From: JBGTLW01 sp041743835
GTDB taxonomy: Bacteria > Planctomycetota > Phycisphaerae > Phycisphaerales > Phycisphaeraceae
Direction of reading: 5' to 3'
NCBI GenBank assembly: GCA_041743835.1
Contig: JBGTLW010000318.1
Coordinates: 1 to 9,118 of the forward strand
Length of the DNA: 9,118 nucleotides
The position numbers and the translations under genes were made by a program. The stretch's first letter is position 1, and the number at the start of each line of letters is the position of its first letter. The notes under the pieces were generated by a model. The model searched no databases. It saw nothing but the letters and a program-made list of their open reading frames with translations, and had not been told where the DNA came from. Positions 1 to 5,450 of the stretch are shown here, one piece after another.

Positions 1-1
1 G

Positions 2-1054
2 CCGCTGCTTGGGATGCACGGCGAGGCCAAGGTGTCGATGCCCGGCGGGTGCGCGATCGGCGACCGGCCTGTGGACCTGCACCTGCGCGGGCTTAAGGCG
101 TTGGGCGCGAAGATCGAGCTGGATGCGGGCTACATCCACGCCACCGGGCCCGCCGGGCCGGGCAGCAGGCTGCGCGGGGCGCACGTGTTTCTGGGTGGGC
201 CGATGGGCTCGACCGTGCTGGGCACAGCCAATGTCATGACCGCGGCCACGCTGGCGCGGGGCACCACCGTGATCGAGTCTGCCGCGTGCGAGCCAGAGGT
301 TGTGGACCTTGCCAACCTGCTCAACAGCATGGGCGCGAAGATCACCGGGGCCGGGGCACCGACCATCACCATCGAGGGCGTGGACAAGCTCAGCGGCGCG
401 GACCACCGCATCATCCCCGACCGCATCGAGGCGGGCACCTACATCTGTGCCGCGGCCATCACCGGCGGCGATGTCACCCTCACCAACTTCCCCACCGCGA
501 TGCTCACCGCCTTCCTCGATCGCCTCCGCATCGTCGGCGTCACGCTCGAACACACCCAGGAATCCACCGCCGCGAAGCCCACGGCCGGCGACCGTGAGCC
601 GCAAACAACCCCGGGCAACCGGGACACCGTGCGCATCCTCGCGCAACGCCGACTCATGCCCGTCCAGATCGTCACGCAGCCCCACCCCGGCTTCCCGACG
701 GACCTTCAGGCGCAGGTCATGGCCCTGCTCACGCTGGCGGACGGCAACGCGATCATCACCGAGAAGATCTTCCCCGACCGCTTCATGCACGTCCCCGAGC
801 TGCTCCGCATGGGCGCCAACATCACCCGCACCGGCACCAGCGCCATCATCACCGGCGTGCGCGAGCTGGTCGGTGCGCCGGTCATGGCGTCGGACCTGCG
901 GGCCTCGGCCGGGCTGGTCATCGCGGGCCTCGCCGCGCGGGGCACCACCACCATCAACCGCGTGTACCACCTGGACCGCGGGTACGAGAAGATGGAACTG
1001 ACCCTCCAACAACTCGGCGCGAAGATCGACCGCGTGCGCGGGGCATCGGTCTGA
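2..1054 (+). CDS. murA: UDP-N-acetylglucosamine 1-carboxyvinyltransferase (MurA), 5'-truncated by the window
   Basis: MurA transfers enolpyruvate from PEP to UDP-GlcNAc, the first committed cytoplasmic step of peptidoglycan synthesis. The reading frame is open from base 2. By comparison with E. coli MurA about 98 N-terminal residues lie outside the window. The catalytic loop PGGCAIGDRPVDLH is present, with the PEP-binding Cys (E. coli Cys115, the fosfomycin target) at 50-52. The general-base Asp of GFPTDLQAQ is at 701-703. FMHVPELLRMGA, VMASDLRAS and the C-terminal LDRGYEKME, with its conserved Arg at 977-979, also match the family. One oddity is a Pro/Thr-rich insert of about 20 residues at roughly 560-622, just before the catalytic Asp segment, absent from E. 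coli MurA as I recall it. All key residues are kept, so the enzyme is probably active. No convincing terminator follows the stop. Confidence 0.96.
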   Translation, partial: PLLGMHGEAKVSMPGGCAIGDRPVDLHLRGLKALGAKIELDAGYIHATGPAGPGSRLRGAHVFLGGPMGSTVLGTANVMTAATLARGTTVIESAACEPEVVDLANLLNSMGAKITGAGAPTITIEGVDKLSGADHRIIPDRIEAGTYICAAAITGGDVTLTNFPTAMLTAFLDRLRIVGVTLEHTQESTAAKPTAGDREPQTTPGNRDTVRILAQRRLMPVQIVTQPHPGFPTDLQAQVMALLTLADGNAIITEKIFPDRFMHVPELLRMGANITRTGTSAIITGVRELVGAPVMASDLRASAGLVIAGLAARGTTTINRVYHLDRGYEKMELTLQQLGAKIDRVRGASV

Positions 1055-1111
1055 AATCGTGGGCAAAGTAACAACGGGGCCGCGTAGCCTGACCGGGTTA
1101 AATCCCCGCGT

Positions 1112-1155
1112 GCATTGGGTTGTCATTGAGTTGGCAATGGGTTGGCATTGGGTTA
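1112..1155 (+). repeat. four tandem 11-bp repeats upstream of the membrane protein gene
   Basis: Four contiguous 11-bp units run head to tail: GCATTGGGTTG, TCATTGAGTTG, GCAATGGGTTG and GCATTGGGTTA. Each departs from the consensus by at most two bases. At the unit junctions they create TTGTCA (1120-1125), TTGGCA (1131-1136) and TTGGCA (1142-1147), close to the sigma-70-type -35 hexamer and spaced one helical turn apart. The last one is correctly placed to serve as the -35 box of the downstream gene. The array could instead be a phased operator or a slipped-strand duplication. Confidence 0.85.
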
Positions 1156-1170
1156 GCCCCTCGATAAACT
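1142..1170 (+). promoter_or_regulatory. sigma-70-type promoter for the membrane protein gene, probably leaderless
   Basis: TTGGCA (1142-1147, 5 of 6 matches to TTGACA) and TAAACT (1165-1170, 4 of 6 matches to TATAAT) are separated by 17 bp, the optimal spacing. Six bases (1171-1176) lie between the -10 box and the ATG. Transcription would therefore start at or next to the A of the start codon, and there is no room for a Shine-Dalgarno sequence. Confidence 0.6.
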
Positions 1171-1176
1171 GCGCCC

Positions 1177-2010
1177 ATGCCTGACTTTGACTCCACCCCC
1201 GAACTACATCGTAAGCCGCTGCGTGGGCTGACGATCCTCACGGTGGTGACCCCGCTTGCGATCATTGCCGCGCTGGTGTTGTCATATGTGATCTCGCCGA
1301 GCTTTTACCTCACCTATGTGCTCGAAGCGGAGATGCGCGAGTACCAGGCGGTGGAGATCGCCACTTTCACCCTGCTGCTGCTGGCGGGTCTTGTGCTGGT
1401 CGGCGTGGTGTGGCGGCTGTGGGGCCTGCGGGCGCGTTGGAAGCAGCCGGGCGATGTGCTGTACCGGGGGTGGTATGGCCTTGGGCTGGTCTTCATCGTC
1501 ATGCTCGCCTGCTTCTTCGTCGCGGGCGAGGAGATCGACTGGGGTGATTCCTATGGCTGGTGGGGCGAGAACCCGCCCAAGGGTGACCGGGAGATGCTCA
1601 ACCTGCACAATACCTCGCCGCTGCCGATCAAGTCGATGGGTTCGCTGTTTCTGGTGGTCGTGTTCTTCGTGCTGCCGTTGGCCTGGGCGTTGCGTGACCG
1701 GGTGAAACTGCCGACGGGGCTGGGTATCGTGATTGCCGAATGGCCGGTCGTCGTGGCGATGGCTGTTGCCTTCACTTGGCGGCTCTCCAAGAACATCTAC
1801 GTCAGCAGCGTGGGCAAGGACAACCTCGGCGTCCATGGCGACGGCGGGCTGTACTGGGACTTCGTCGAGCAGCTCAACGAGCACAAGGAACTGCTGGTCG
1901 CTGTCGCGCTGTTCTTCTACGCGGTCTGGATGATTCGCCGAACCGCGGAGTTGGTTGCTGCCAAGGATTCAGCCAGCCCCTCAGGCGCGGCCTCGCCCGA
2001 GCAGCGGTGA
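1177..2010 (+). CDS. six-helix membrane protein of unknown function with GEExxWG motif
   Basis: I do not recognise a function for this 277-residue protein. It is an integral inner-membrane protein with six hydrophobic segments near residues 18-40, 59-81, 98-117, 152-172, 182-202 and 237-254, and a short polar tail. The third helix runs into GEEIDWGDSYGWW (117-129), followed by NLHN (142-145). This resembles the GEEISWGQ...NLHN signature I recall from a family of uncharacterised bacterial membrane proteins. The acidic EQLNEHKELL stretch (231-240) before the last helix is also family-like. Clustered Glu, Asp, Trp and His at a membrane face could form a metal or polar site, but that is speculative. 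The ATG at 1177 has no Shine-Dalgarno sequence and fits a leaderless start. The gene stands alone between murA and the Trm112-like gene on the same strand. Confidence 0.88.
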   Translation: MPDFDSTPELHRKPLRGLTILTVVTPLAIIAALVLSYVISPSFYLTYVLEAEMREYQAVEIATFTLLLLAGLVLVGVVWRLWGLRARWKQPGDVLYRGWYGLGLVFIVMLACFFVAGEEIDWGDSYGWWGENPPKGDREMLNLHNTSPLPIKSMGSLFLVVVFFVLPLAWALRDRVKLPTGLGIVIAEWPVVVAMAVAFTWRLSKNIYVSSVGKDNLGVHGDGGLYWDFVEQLNEHKELLVAVALFFYAVWMIRRTAELVAAKDSASPSGAASPEQR

Positions 2011-2039
2011 GGTCAAGCCGCGGCAGGGCTGGGGCCGTG

Positions 2040-2048
2040 TGTTAGAAT
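2040..2048 (+). promoter_or_regulatory. extended -10 promoter for the Trm112-like gene, probably leaderless
   Basis: TGT followed by TAGAAT (2043-2048, 5 of 6 matches to TATAAT) forms an extended -10 element. The ATG at 2055 follows after exactly 6 bases, so the transcript would start at the initiation codon. The -35 region is weak: GCGGCA at 2020-2025 has only 3 of 6 matches. GGAG at 2049-2052 is too close to the ATG for a normal Shine-Dalgarno sequence. Confidence 0.5.
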
Positions 2049-2054
2049 GGAGCG

Positions 2055-2297
2055 ATGTTGACGACACCCACCACCATCCCCGCCGAGACGCTTGCGATTC
2101 TGCGTTGCCCGTTGACCCGCAGCCCGCTGACGCAGGAGGGCGATGAACTGGTTGCATCCAAGCCCGAGGGCGCGGGGCTGCGTTACCCGATCCGCGATGG
2201 CATCCCGATTCTCCTGATGGATGAAGCGGCGCTCCCCGAGGGCATCGCATCGCTCGACGAGTTCAAAGCACGCTATGCCGACCAGATCCCGGCGTGA
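2055..2297 (+). CDS. Trm112/UPF0434 (YcaR)-like small protein
   Basis: This 80-residue protein shows the Trm112-like fold signature. It has a short helix ending in LAILRCPLTRSPL (13-25), a polar hairpin, then YPIRDGIPILL (44-54), which matches the FPLRDGIPVLL segment of E. coli YcaR. In eukaryotes and archaea Trm112 is a small activator of methyltransferases. Bacterial UPF0434 members have no firmly assigned role. In many relatives the first motif is CPxC and binds zinc. Here the second Cys is Thr (CPLT) and Cys18 is the only cysteine, so zinc binding is unlikely. The last 20 residues, rich in Asp/Glu and Ala, extend past the usual ~60-residue core. The gene lies 44 bp after the membrane protein gene but seems to have its own promoter. 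Confidence 0.85.
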   Translation: MLTTPTTIPAETLAILRCPLTRSPLTQEGDELVASKPEGAGLRYPIRDGIPILLMDEAALPEGIASLDEFKARYADQIPA

Positions 2298-2422
2298 GAC
2301 TCGCAAATCATTCCAGCGCCTTAAACGAGCCGCGACCGTGAGGGAGCGGGCCGGTCGCTCACACGCCCGCAGCGCCTTAACAGAGCCGCGACAGTAAGGG
2401 AGCGGTGTCCCCCGAATCAACA

Positions 2423-2469
2423 GAGCCGCCTCGTCCCCTTGGCGGTCCGCCGCGGGGACGCGGCGGCTC
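2423..2469. repeat. palindrome B1, 16-bp arms
   Basis: The left arm at 2423-2438 pairs with the right arm at 2454-2469 with a single mismatch. The 15-base centre itself contains GGCGG-T-CCGCC. The transcript of either strand would fold into a very stable hairpin. There is no T-tract, so it is not a classical terminator, although it could protect or terminate mRNA 3' ends from the gene that stops at 2297. Confidence 0.85.
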
Positions 2470-2606
2470 GGTGAAAGCGCACAATCGGCACGCACGAGAA
2501 TGGCAACAAAGGCACCCGCTTCCTCACGGGCGCGGCTCTGACAAGGCGCATGAGTATTGCCTCAACAGAGCCGCGCACGTAAGTAAGCGGTTCCCCCCCG
2601 CCAACC

Positions 2607-2653
2607 GAGCCGCCTCGTCCCCGAGGCGGTCCGCCGCGGGGACGAGGCGGCTC
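2607..2653. repeat. palindrome B2, perfect 16-bp arms
   Basis: The arms at 2607-2622 and 2638-2653 are perfect reverse complements around a 15-base centre that again contains GGCGG-T-CCGCC. It is a near copy of B1, 184 bp away. The perfect arms, against one mismatch in B1, hint at selection for the hairpin or at recent copying. Confidence 0.88.
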
Positions 2654-2726
2654 TGTGAAAACGCACATCGGCACGCACGAGAAAGGCGCCCGCTTCCTGA
2701 CGGGCGCGGCTCGTTAAAGGCAACAA

Positions 2727-2754
2727 AAAACCGCGCCATTGCGGGCGCGGTTTT
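2727..2754 (-). terminator. intrinsic terminator of rpmI-rplT, potentially bidirectional
   Basis: The stem CCGCGCC (2731-2737) pairs with GGCGCGG (2744-2750) around a 6-base loop, extended by A-T pairs. Read on the minus strand, the hairpin is followed by a run of six T (complement of 2725-2730), about 40 nt after the rplT stop. Read on the plus strand it is followed by TTTTATTT, so it can also stop transcription entering through the repeat array. Confidence 0.9.
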
Positions 2755-2795
2755 ATTTGTTTGTGGCTGTGTTCAGTCAGACGAGGTTCGGGCGA

Positions 2796-3161
2796 TCACG
2801 CGGGTTGGGGCAGTGCGGCCTTGGCCTGATCGACGATCTGGTCGAAGCCGGCCTCGTCGTGGATCGCGATCTCGCTGAGCATCTTCCGGTTGAGGATGAT
2901 GTTCGCAGCCTTGAGGCCGGCGATGAACTGGCTGTAGCGGATACCCCGCGCCCGGCAGGCCGCGTTGATGCGGGTGATCCAGAGCTGGCGGTAGTCACGC
3001 TTGACCAGCCGGCGGTGCTCGTACTGATAGACACCGGCGCGGACGACGGCTTCCTTGACCTTGCGCCACTGGGTACGGCGGGCACCACGGTTGCCCTTGG
3101 CCTTCTTGAACCAACGGACTTTCGATTGACGACGGGCAGCGCCCTTACGTGCACGCGGCAT
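2796..3161 (-). CDS. rplT: 50S ribosomal protein L20
   Basis: L20 binds 23S rRNA early in large-subunit assembly and in several bacteria represses translation of its own operon. The 121-residue product has the usual length and a basic N-terminal extension (MPRARKGAARRQ, KKAKGNRGARR). The family block RQLWITRINAACRARGIRYSQFIAGLK is present, ending in a short acidic-basic helix. The start at 3161 follows an excellent Shine-Dalgarno sequence. rplT is the last gene of its unit: rpmI lies 149 bp upstream, an unusually wide gap for this pair, and an intrinsic terminator follows. Confidence 0.98.
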   Translation of the reverse strand: MPRARKGAARRQSKVRWFKKAKGNRGARRTQWRKVKEAVVRAGVYQYEHRRLVKRDYRQLWITRINAACRARGIRYSQFIAGLKAANIILNRKMLSEIAIHDEAGFDQIVDQAKAALPQPA

Positions 3162-3168
3162 GGCGTGT

Positions 3169-3175
3169 CTCCTTT
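3169..3175 (-). promoter_or_regulatory. Shine-Dalgarno sequence of rplT
   Basis: The minus strand reads AAAGGAG here, 7 bases before the ATG at 3161. It is the strongest ribosome binding site in the window and contrasts with several genes here that have none. Confidence 0.85.
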
Positions 3176-3190
3176 ATCGCGGCGGCGGAG

Positions 3191-3278
3191 CCGGGCTTTT
3201 GTGCCCGGTCTTGGTTCCCGACCCGCAGGGGTTCTTCTGTTTTACTCGCGGATGCGGGACGTATGTCCCCCCGGCATC
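3191..3278 (-). other. hairpins in the rpmI-rplT spacer, possible L20 control region
   Basis: The 149-bp spacer holds two inverted repeats. CCGGGC (3191-3196) pairs with GCCCGG (3203-3208) around a 6-base loop, 15 bases upstream of the rplT Shine-Dalgarno. A bulged stem pairs GATGC-GGGAC (3251-3260) with GTCCC (3265-3269) and GCATC (3274-3278). L20 autoregulation through mRNA structure is established in E. coli and B. subtilis. A role for these hairpins in it is inference. Confidence 0.4.
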
Positions 3279-3310
3279 TCCCCGGTGCATCCACTTATCC
3301 ATCCCATCCA

Positions 3311-3520
3311 TCAGCCCGCGGTCAGCGTGCGATGGAGCATCCGCTCGAGCCGACCGATGTCAGCCGACTTGGCGACGCCCGTGCTGCGGAGCTGACGCAG
3401 CTTGCTGCCGGTCATGTGGCTGTTGAGGTGGCCCTTGCCACAGCGGTGGAACTTGACCTTGCCCCGGGCGGTGACCTTGACCCGCTTAAGCAGGCCCTTA
3501 TGGCTTTTGAGTTTTGGCAT
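3311..3520 (-). CDS. rpmI: 50S ribosomal protein L35
   Basis: This 69-residue, highly basic protein starts MPKLKSHKGLLKRVKVTARGK, the L35 signature (E. coli begins MPKIKTVRG), and ends in the usual short LER-MLHRTL helix. The frame stays open upstream to 3832, but the ATG at 3520 is fixed by the conserved N-terminus. The upstream extension overlaps the sensor kinase and intergenic hairpins. The Shine-Dalgarno is weak (GGTG, 5 bases before the ATG). rplT follows on the same strand. infC, normally just upstream of rpmI in most bacteria, is absent. The upstream neighbour is instead an FHA-GAF-histidine kinase, so rpmI-rplT probably runs from its own promoter. Confidence 0.96.
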   Translation of the reverse strand: MPKLKSHKGLLKRVKVTARGKVKFHRCGKGHLNSHMTGSKLRQLRSTGVAKSADIGRLERMLHRTLTAG

Positions 3521-3554
3521 AGTGCACCAGTTTTCTACGAATAGCGAGCCGGGC

Positions 3555-3582
3555 ATTGTACCCGCGTCGCCGGGGACTGCAA
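3555..3582 (-). promoter_or_regulatory. probable promoter of rpmI-rplT
   Basis: On the minus strand TACAAT (3555-3560, 5 of 6 matches to TATAAT) lies 16 bp downstream of a weak -35, TTGCAG (3577-3582). The start site would fall near 3548, giving a leader of about 28 nt to the ATG at 3520. A separate promoter is expected because infC is missing upstream. Confidence 0.45.
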
Positions 3583-3624
3583 ACAGGGCATTTCGCCCGC
3601 CGGGGACACTCAAGTCAATAGCCC

Positions 3625-3679
3625 GCCCGCAACGCGGGCACGGGGGTTTCAGGGCGGTCCCGCCCGCGCAGCGGACGGG
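3625..3679 (-). terminator. GC-rich hairpins after the FHA sensor kinase gene
   Basis: Two inverted repeats follow the kinase stop at 3711. CCCGCCCGC (3659-3667) pairs with GCGGACGGG (3671-3679) with one G-U pair and a 3-base loop. GCCCGC (3625-3630) pairs with GCGGGC (3634-3639). Neither is followed by a T-tract on the minus strand. They may still separate the kinase transcript from the rpmI promoter just downstream. Confidence 0.35.
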
Positions 3680-3710
3680 CTGTGTGGGAGGTGTACCGCG
3701 GGGGCCGGGG

Positions 3711-5378
3711 TCAGACCGGGCCGTGGGTGTCGGCGGATTGTGAGTGCGGTGCCATGCGGACGGGGAAGGTGAGGGTGAAGGTGGTGCCCTTGTCGCGGGT
3801 GGATTCGACGCGGATGGACCCGCCATGCTCATCGACGATCTTCTTGGTCACCACCAGCCCAAGCCCCGTCCCGCCGTAGCCCTTGGTGGATTGGAACGGC
3901 TGAAACAGGCGGCGTTGGATGTCCTTGTTCATGCCCTCGCCGTTGTCCGTCACGCTGAGCTGGATGCGGTCGTCACCCGCGTCGAAACGGCAACGCAGCG
4001 ACACCACCCCCGACTCCGGCTGCACCGCGTCCAGCGCGTTGTTGAGCAGGTTCAGCAGCGCCTGATGCACACCCCCCGCGTCGATCGGCACGGGGGGCGT
4101 GTCCTCATCCACATCCAGCAGCAGCGCCACCTTCTTCGAGTCGAACTGCGGCTGCACCAACGCGACCAGCTCCTCCAGAAACTGCGGCAGGTTGGTCATG
4201 TCTATCTCGGGCTTGCGCTGCTTCGAGAATTGGAGCATGTTCATCGTCAGCTCGTTGATGCGCTCGAGGTTGCGACCGACGATGTCCCAGCCGCTGCGGA
4301 CCAGCCGCATGTCGTCCTTCCGCAGCCCGATCTCGACCACATCCGCCCCGCCACGCATGCCTTGGAGGATGTTCTTGATGGAGTGCGAGAGCGACGCCAC
4401 GGTCTGCCCCACCGCGCCCAGCCGCTCGTTCTGCAAGCGCATCGCGACCAGCCGGAGGTTCGACAGCGCCATCCCCGTCTGCACCCCGATGGCGGTGAGC
4501 AGGGTGAGCTGGTCTTCGGTGTAGGTGTAGTTGGCGACCTGCGAGTCGAGGTGGATCACGCCGTAGAGCCGGTCCTTGTACTTGATGGGCACGCACAGGG
4601 CCGAGTGGATGTGCAGCGCCTGCACCGAGTCGCCCGAGGCAAAGCGGGTGTCGGTCATCGCGTTGGAAGACAGCACGCCCTTGCCTTTGCGCAGGACATA
4701 CTGCACGATCGTGCGCGGCGCGGTGATGCTGTGCTCGGGGTTGCCCGGCAGCATCACCCCGGCCGCGGGGTCACGCCGACGCAGCACCACCGGCTCGGGT
4801 AATTCCTTCTCATCCCGCGGGTTGATCCGCAGCATGATGAACGCCCGGTCCGCCTGGAAGTACGCCAGCACCACGTCCATCACACGCTCGTAAAGCATCT
4901 GCCGGTCGGTCACCGTGGAGATCACGGACGTGAGGTCGTAGATGACCTTGAGCTGGAACTGGGCCGCCTGCGTTGGGTCGGGCACGGCCATGATCATCGA
5001 GTCGTCGTTGGCCGCGACCGTCTGCTCGATGGACACGTCGATCTCATCCTTACCCGCGAGGCGGACCGAGCGCTGCAGCGGCGATCGCGCGTCCTCGCCG
5101 TAGAGAAACAGCGTGGACCCGGCCCGGACCTGGTCGCCGGGCTGGAGCAGGCGGCGTTCGGTGACGCGCACGCCGTTGACGAATGTGCCGTTGGAAGATG
5201 AAAGGTCGTTGATGAACCATCGCCCATCGTCGGGGGTCAGCTCCGCGTGCCGACGGGAGATGGTCTGGTCCGCGAGTTCGATGGCTTCGCTGGATCGGCC
5301 GATGAGTTGGGGCTCGATGTCCGGGAACTCGAATCGCTTGCCCTTGTCCGGGCCCTGAAGAACGGTAAGCACGAGCAT
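3711..5378 (-). CDS. FHA-GAF sensor histidine kinase
   Basis: This 555-residue protein has no membrane segment, so it is a cytoplasmic sensor kinase. The N-terminal FHA domain (about 5-95) has the phosphothreonine-binding signature LIGRS (25-29), SRRHAEL (41-47) and SSSNGTFVNG (60-69). A GAF domain (about 145-310) contains the typical LCVPIKYKDRLYGVIHLDS. The HisKA-type helix pair carries ASLSHSIKNILQG with His332 (codon 4383-4385). The ATPase domain has N-box HQALLNLLNNALDAV (438-452), DNGEGM (478-483), LFQPFQSTKG (491-500), GGTGLGL (502-508) and GTTFTL (531-536). All catalytic motifs are intact. The H-box reads HSIKN rather than HE(I/L)KN, losing the usual acidic residue next to His. The start is supported by AAGGA 7 bases upstream. 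The FHA domain suggests crosstalk with Ser/Thr kinases. argH lies 72 bp upstream on the same strand. Confidence 0.95.
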   Translation of the reverse strand: MLVLTVLQGPDKGKRFEFPDIEPQLIGRSSEAIELADQTISRRHAELTPDDGRWFINDLSSSNGTFVNGVRVTERRLLQPGDQVRAGSTLFLYGEDARSPLQRSVRLAGKDEIDVSIEQTVAANDDSMIMAVPDPTQAAQFQLKVIYDLTSVISTVTDRQMLYERVMDVVLAYFQADRAFIMLRINPRDEKELPEPVVLRRRDPAAGVMLPGNPEHSITAPRTIVQYVLRKGKGVLSSNAMTDTRFASGDSVQALHIHSALCVPIKYKDRLYGVIHLDSQVANYTYTEDQLTLLTAIGVQTGMALSNLRLVAMRLQNERLGAVGQTVASLSHSIKNILQGMRGGADVVEIGLRKDDMRLVRSGWDIVGRNLERINELTMNMLQFSKQRKPEIDMTNLPQFLEELVALVQPQFDSKKVALLLDVDEDTPPVPIDAGGVHQALLNLLNNALDAVQPESGVVSLRCRFDAGDDRIQLSVTDNGEGMNKDIQRRLFQPFQSTKGYGGTGLGLVVTKKIVDEHGGSIRVESTRDKGTTFTLTFPVRMAPHSQSADTHGPV

Positions 5379-5450
5379 ATTCGTTTCCTTCGCCGCATGT
5401 CACAAGCGCCACCCCGGCGGTCAGCGATGACAAACCCGCGCGACGGGCGG

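Larger units (their letters stand above)
2314..2721. repeat. composite REP/BIME-like palindromic array in a convergent junction
   Basis: Nearly all of this gene-free stretch is repeat. A ~35-bp unit 'A' (core GAGCCGCG, then roughly ACCGTGAGGGAGCGG) occurs five times: plus orientation at 2314-2349, 2370-2405 and 2559-2590, minus orientation at 2516-2549 and 2690-2721. The first two are 36-bp direct repeats with four mismatches, 56 bp apart. Two larger palindromes 'B' lie at 2423-2469 and 2607-2653. The order A(+)-B-spacer-A(-) occurs twice (2370-2549 and 2559-2721), and the spacers share GAAA(A/G)CGCACA and TCGGCACGCACGAGAA, so this is an imperfect ~190-bp tandem duplication. Module 1 has about 10 extra spacer bases. 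Such GAGCCGCG repeats are, from memory, common in planctomycete genomes. Placement between convergent genes is typical of REP-type elements. No transposase is present. Confidence 0.85.

Noticed and set aside
1055..1111. terminator after murA
   Set aside because: Only CGGGG/CCCCG separated by 24 bases and a 4-bp CGGG/CCCG stem are seen, with no T-tract.
2314..2721. CRISPR-like array
   Set aside because: The repeats alternate in orientation, differ in length and spacing, are themselves palindromic, and their 'spacers' are duplicated rather than unique. No cas gene is near.
2405..2878. 157-codon open frame on the plus strand through the repeats
   Set aside because: It runs through the palindromic array, the intrinsic terminator and into antisense rplT, and its product is repeat-encoded (GRGSxKA). 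The opposite-strand frames there are equally artefactual.
3613..3618. TTGACT on the minus strand as the -35 of rpmI
   Set aside because: It is about 52 bp from the TACAAT -10, and at 17 bp it finds only CGAAAT, so it does not form a good promoter.
3521..3832. upstream extension of rpmI to give a 173-residue protein
   Set aside because: L35 is about 65 residues and the conserved MPKLK start is at 3520. The extension overlaps the kinase gene and GC-rich hairpins and contains no domain.
3744..4802. 352-codon open frame on the plus strand
   Set aside because: It is antisense to the FHA-GAF kinase, rich in His, Arg and Gln, with no recognisable motif.
5379..5450. terminator between argH and the FHA kinase gene
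   Set aside because: The minus strand has a 4-bp CCCG/CGGG stem followed by TTTGT, too short to support. Read-through is as likely.
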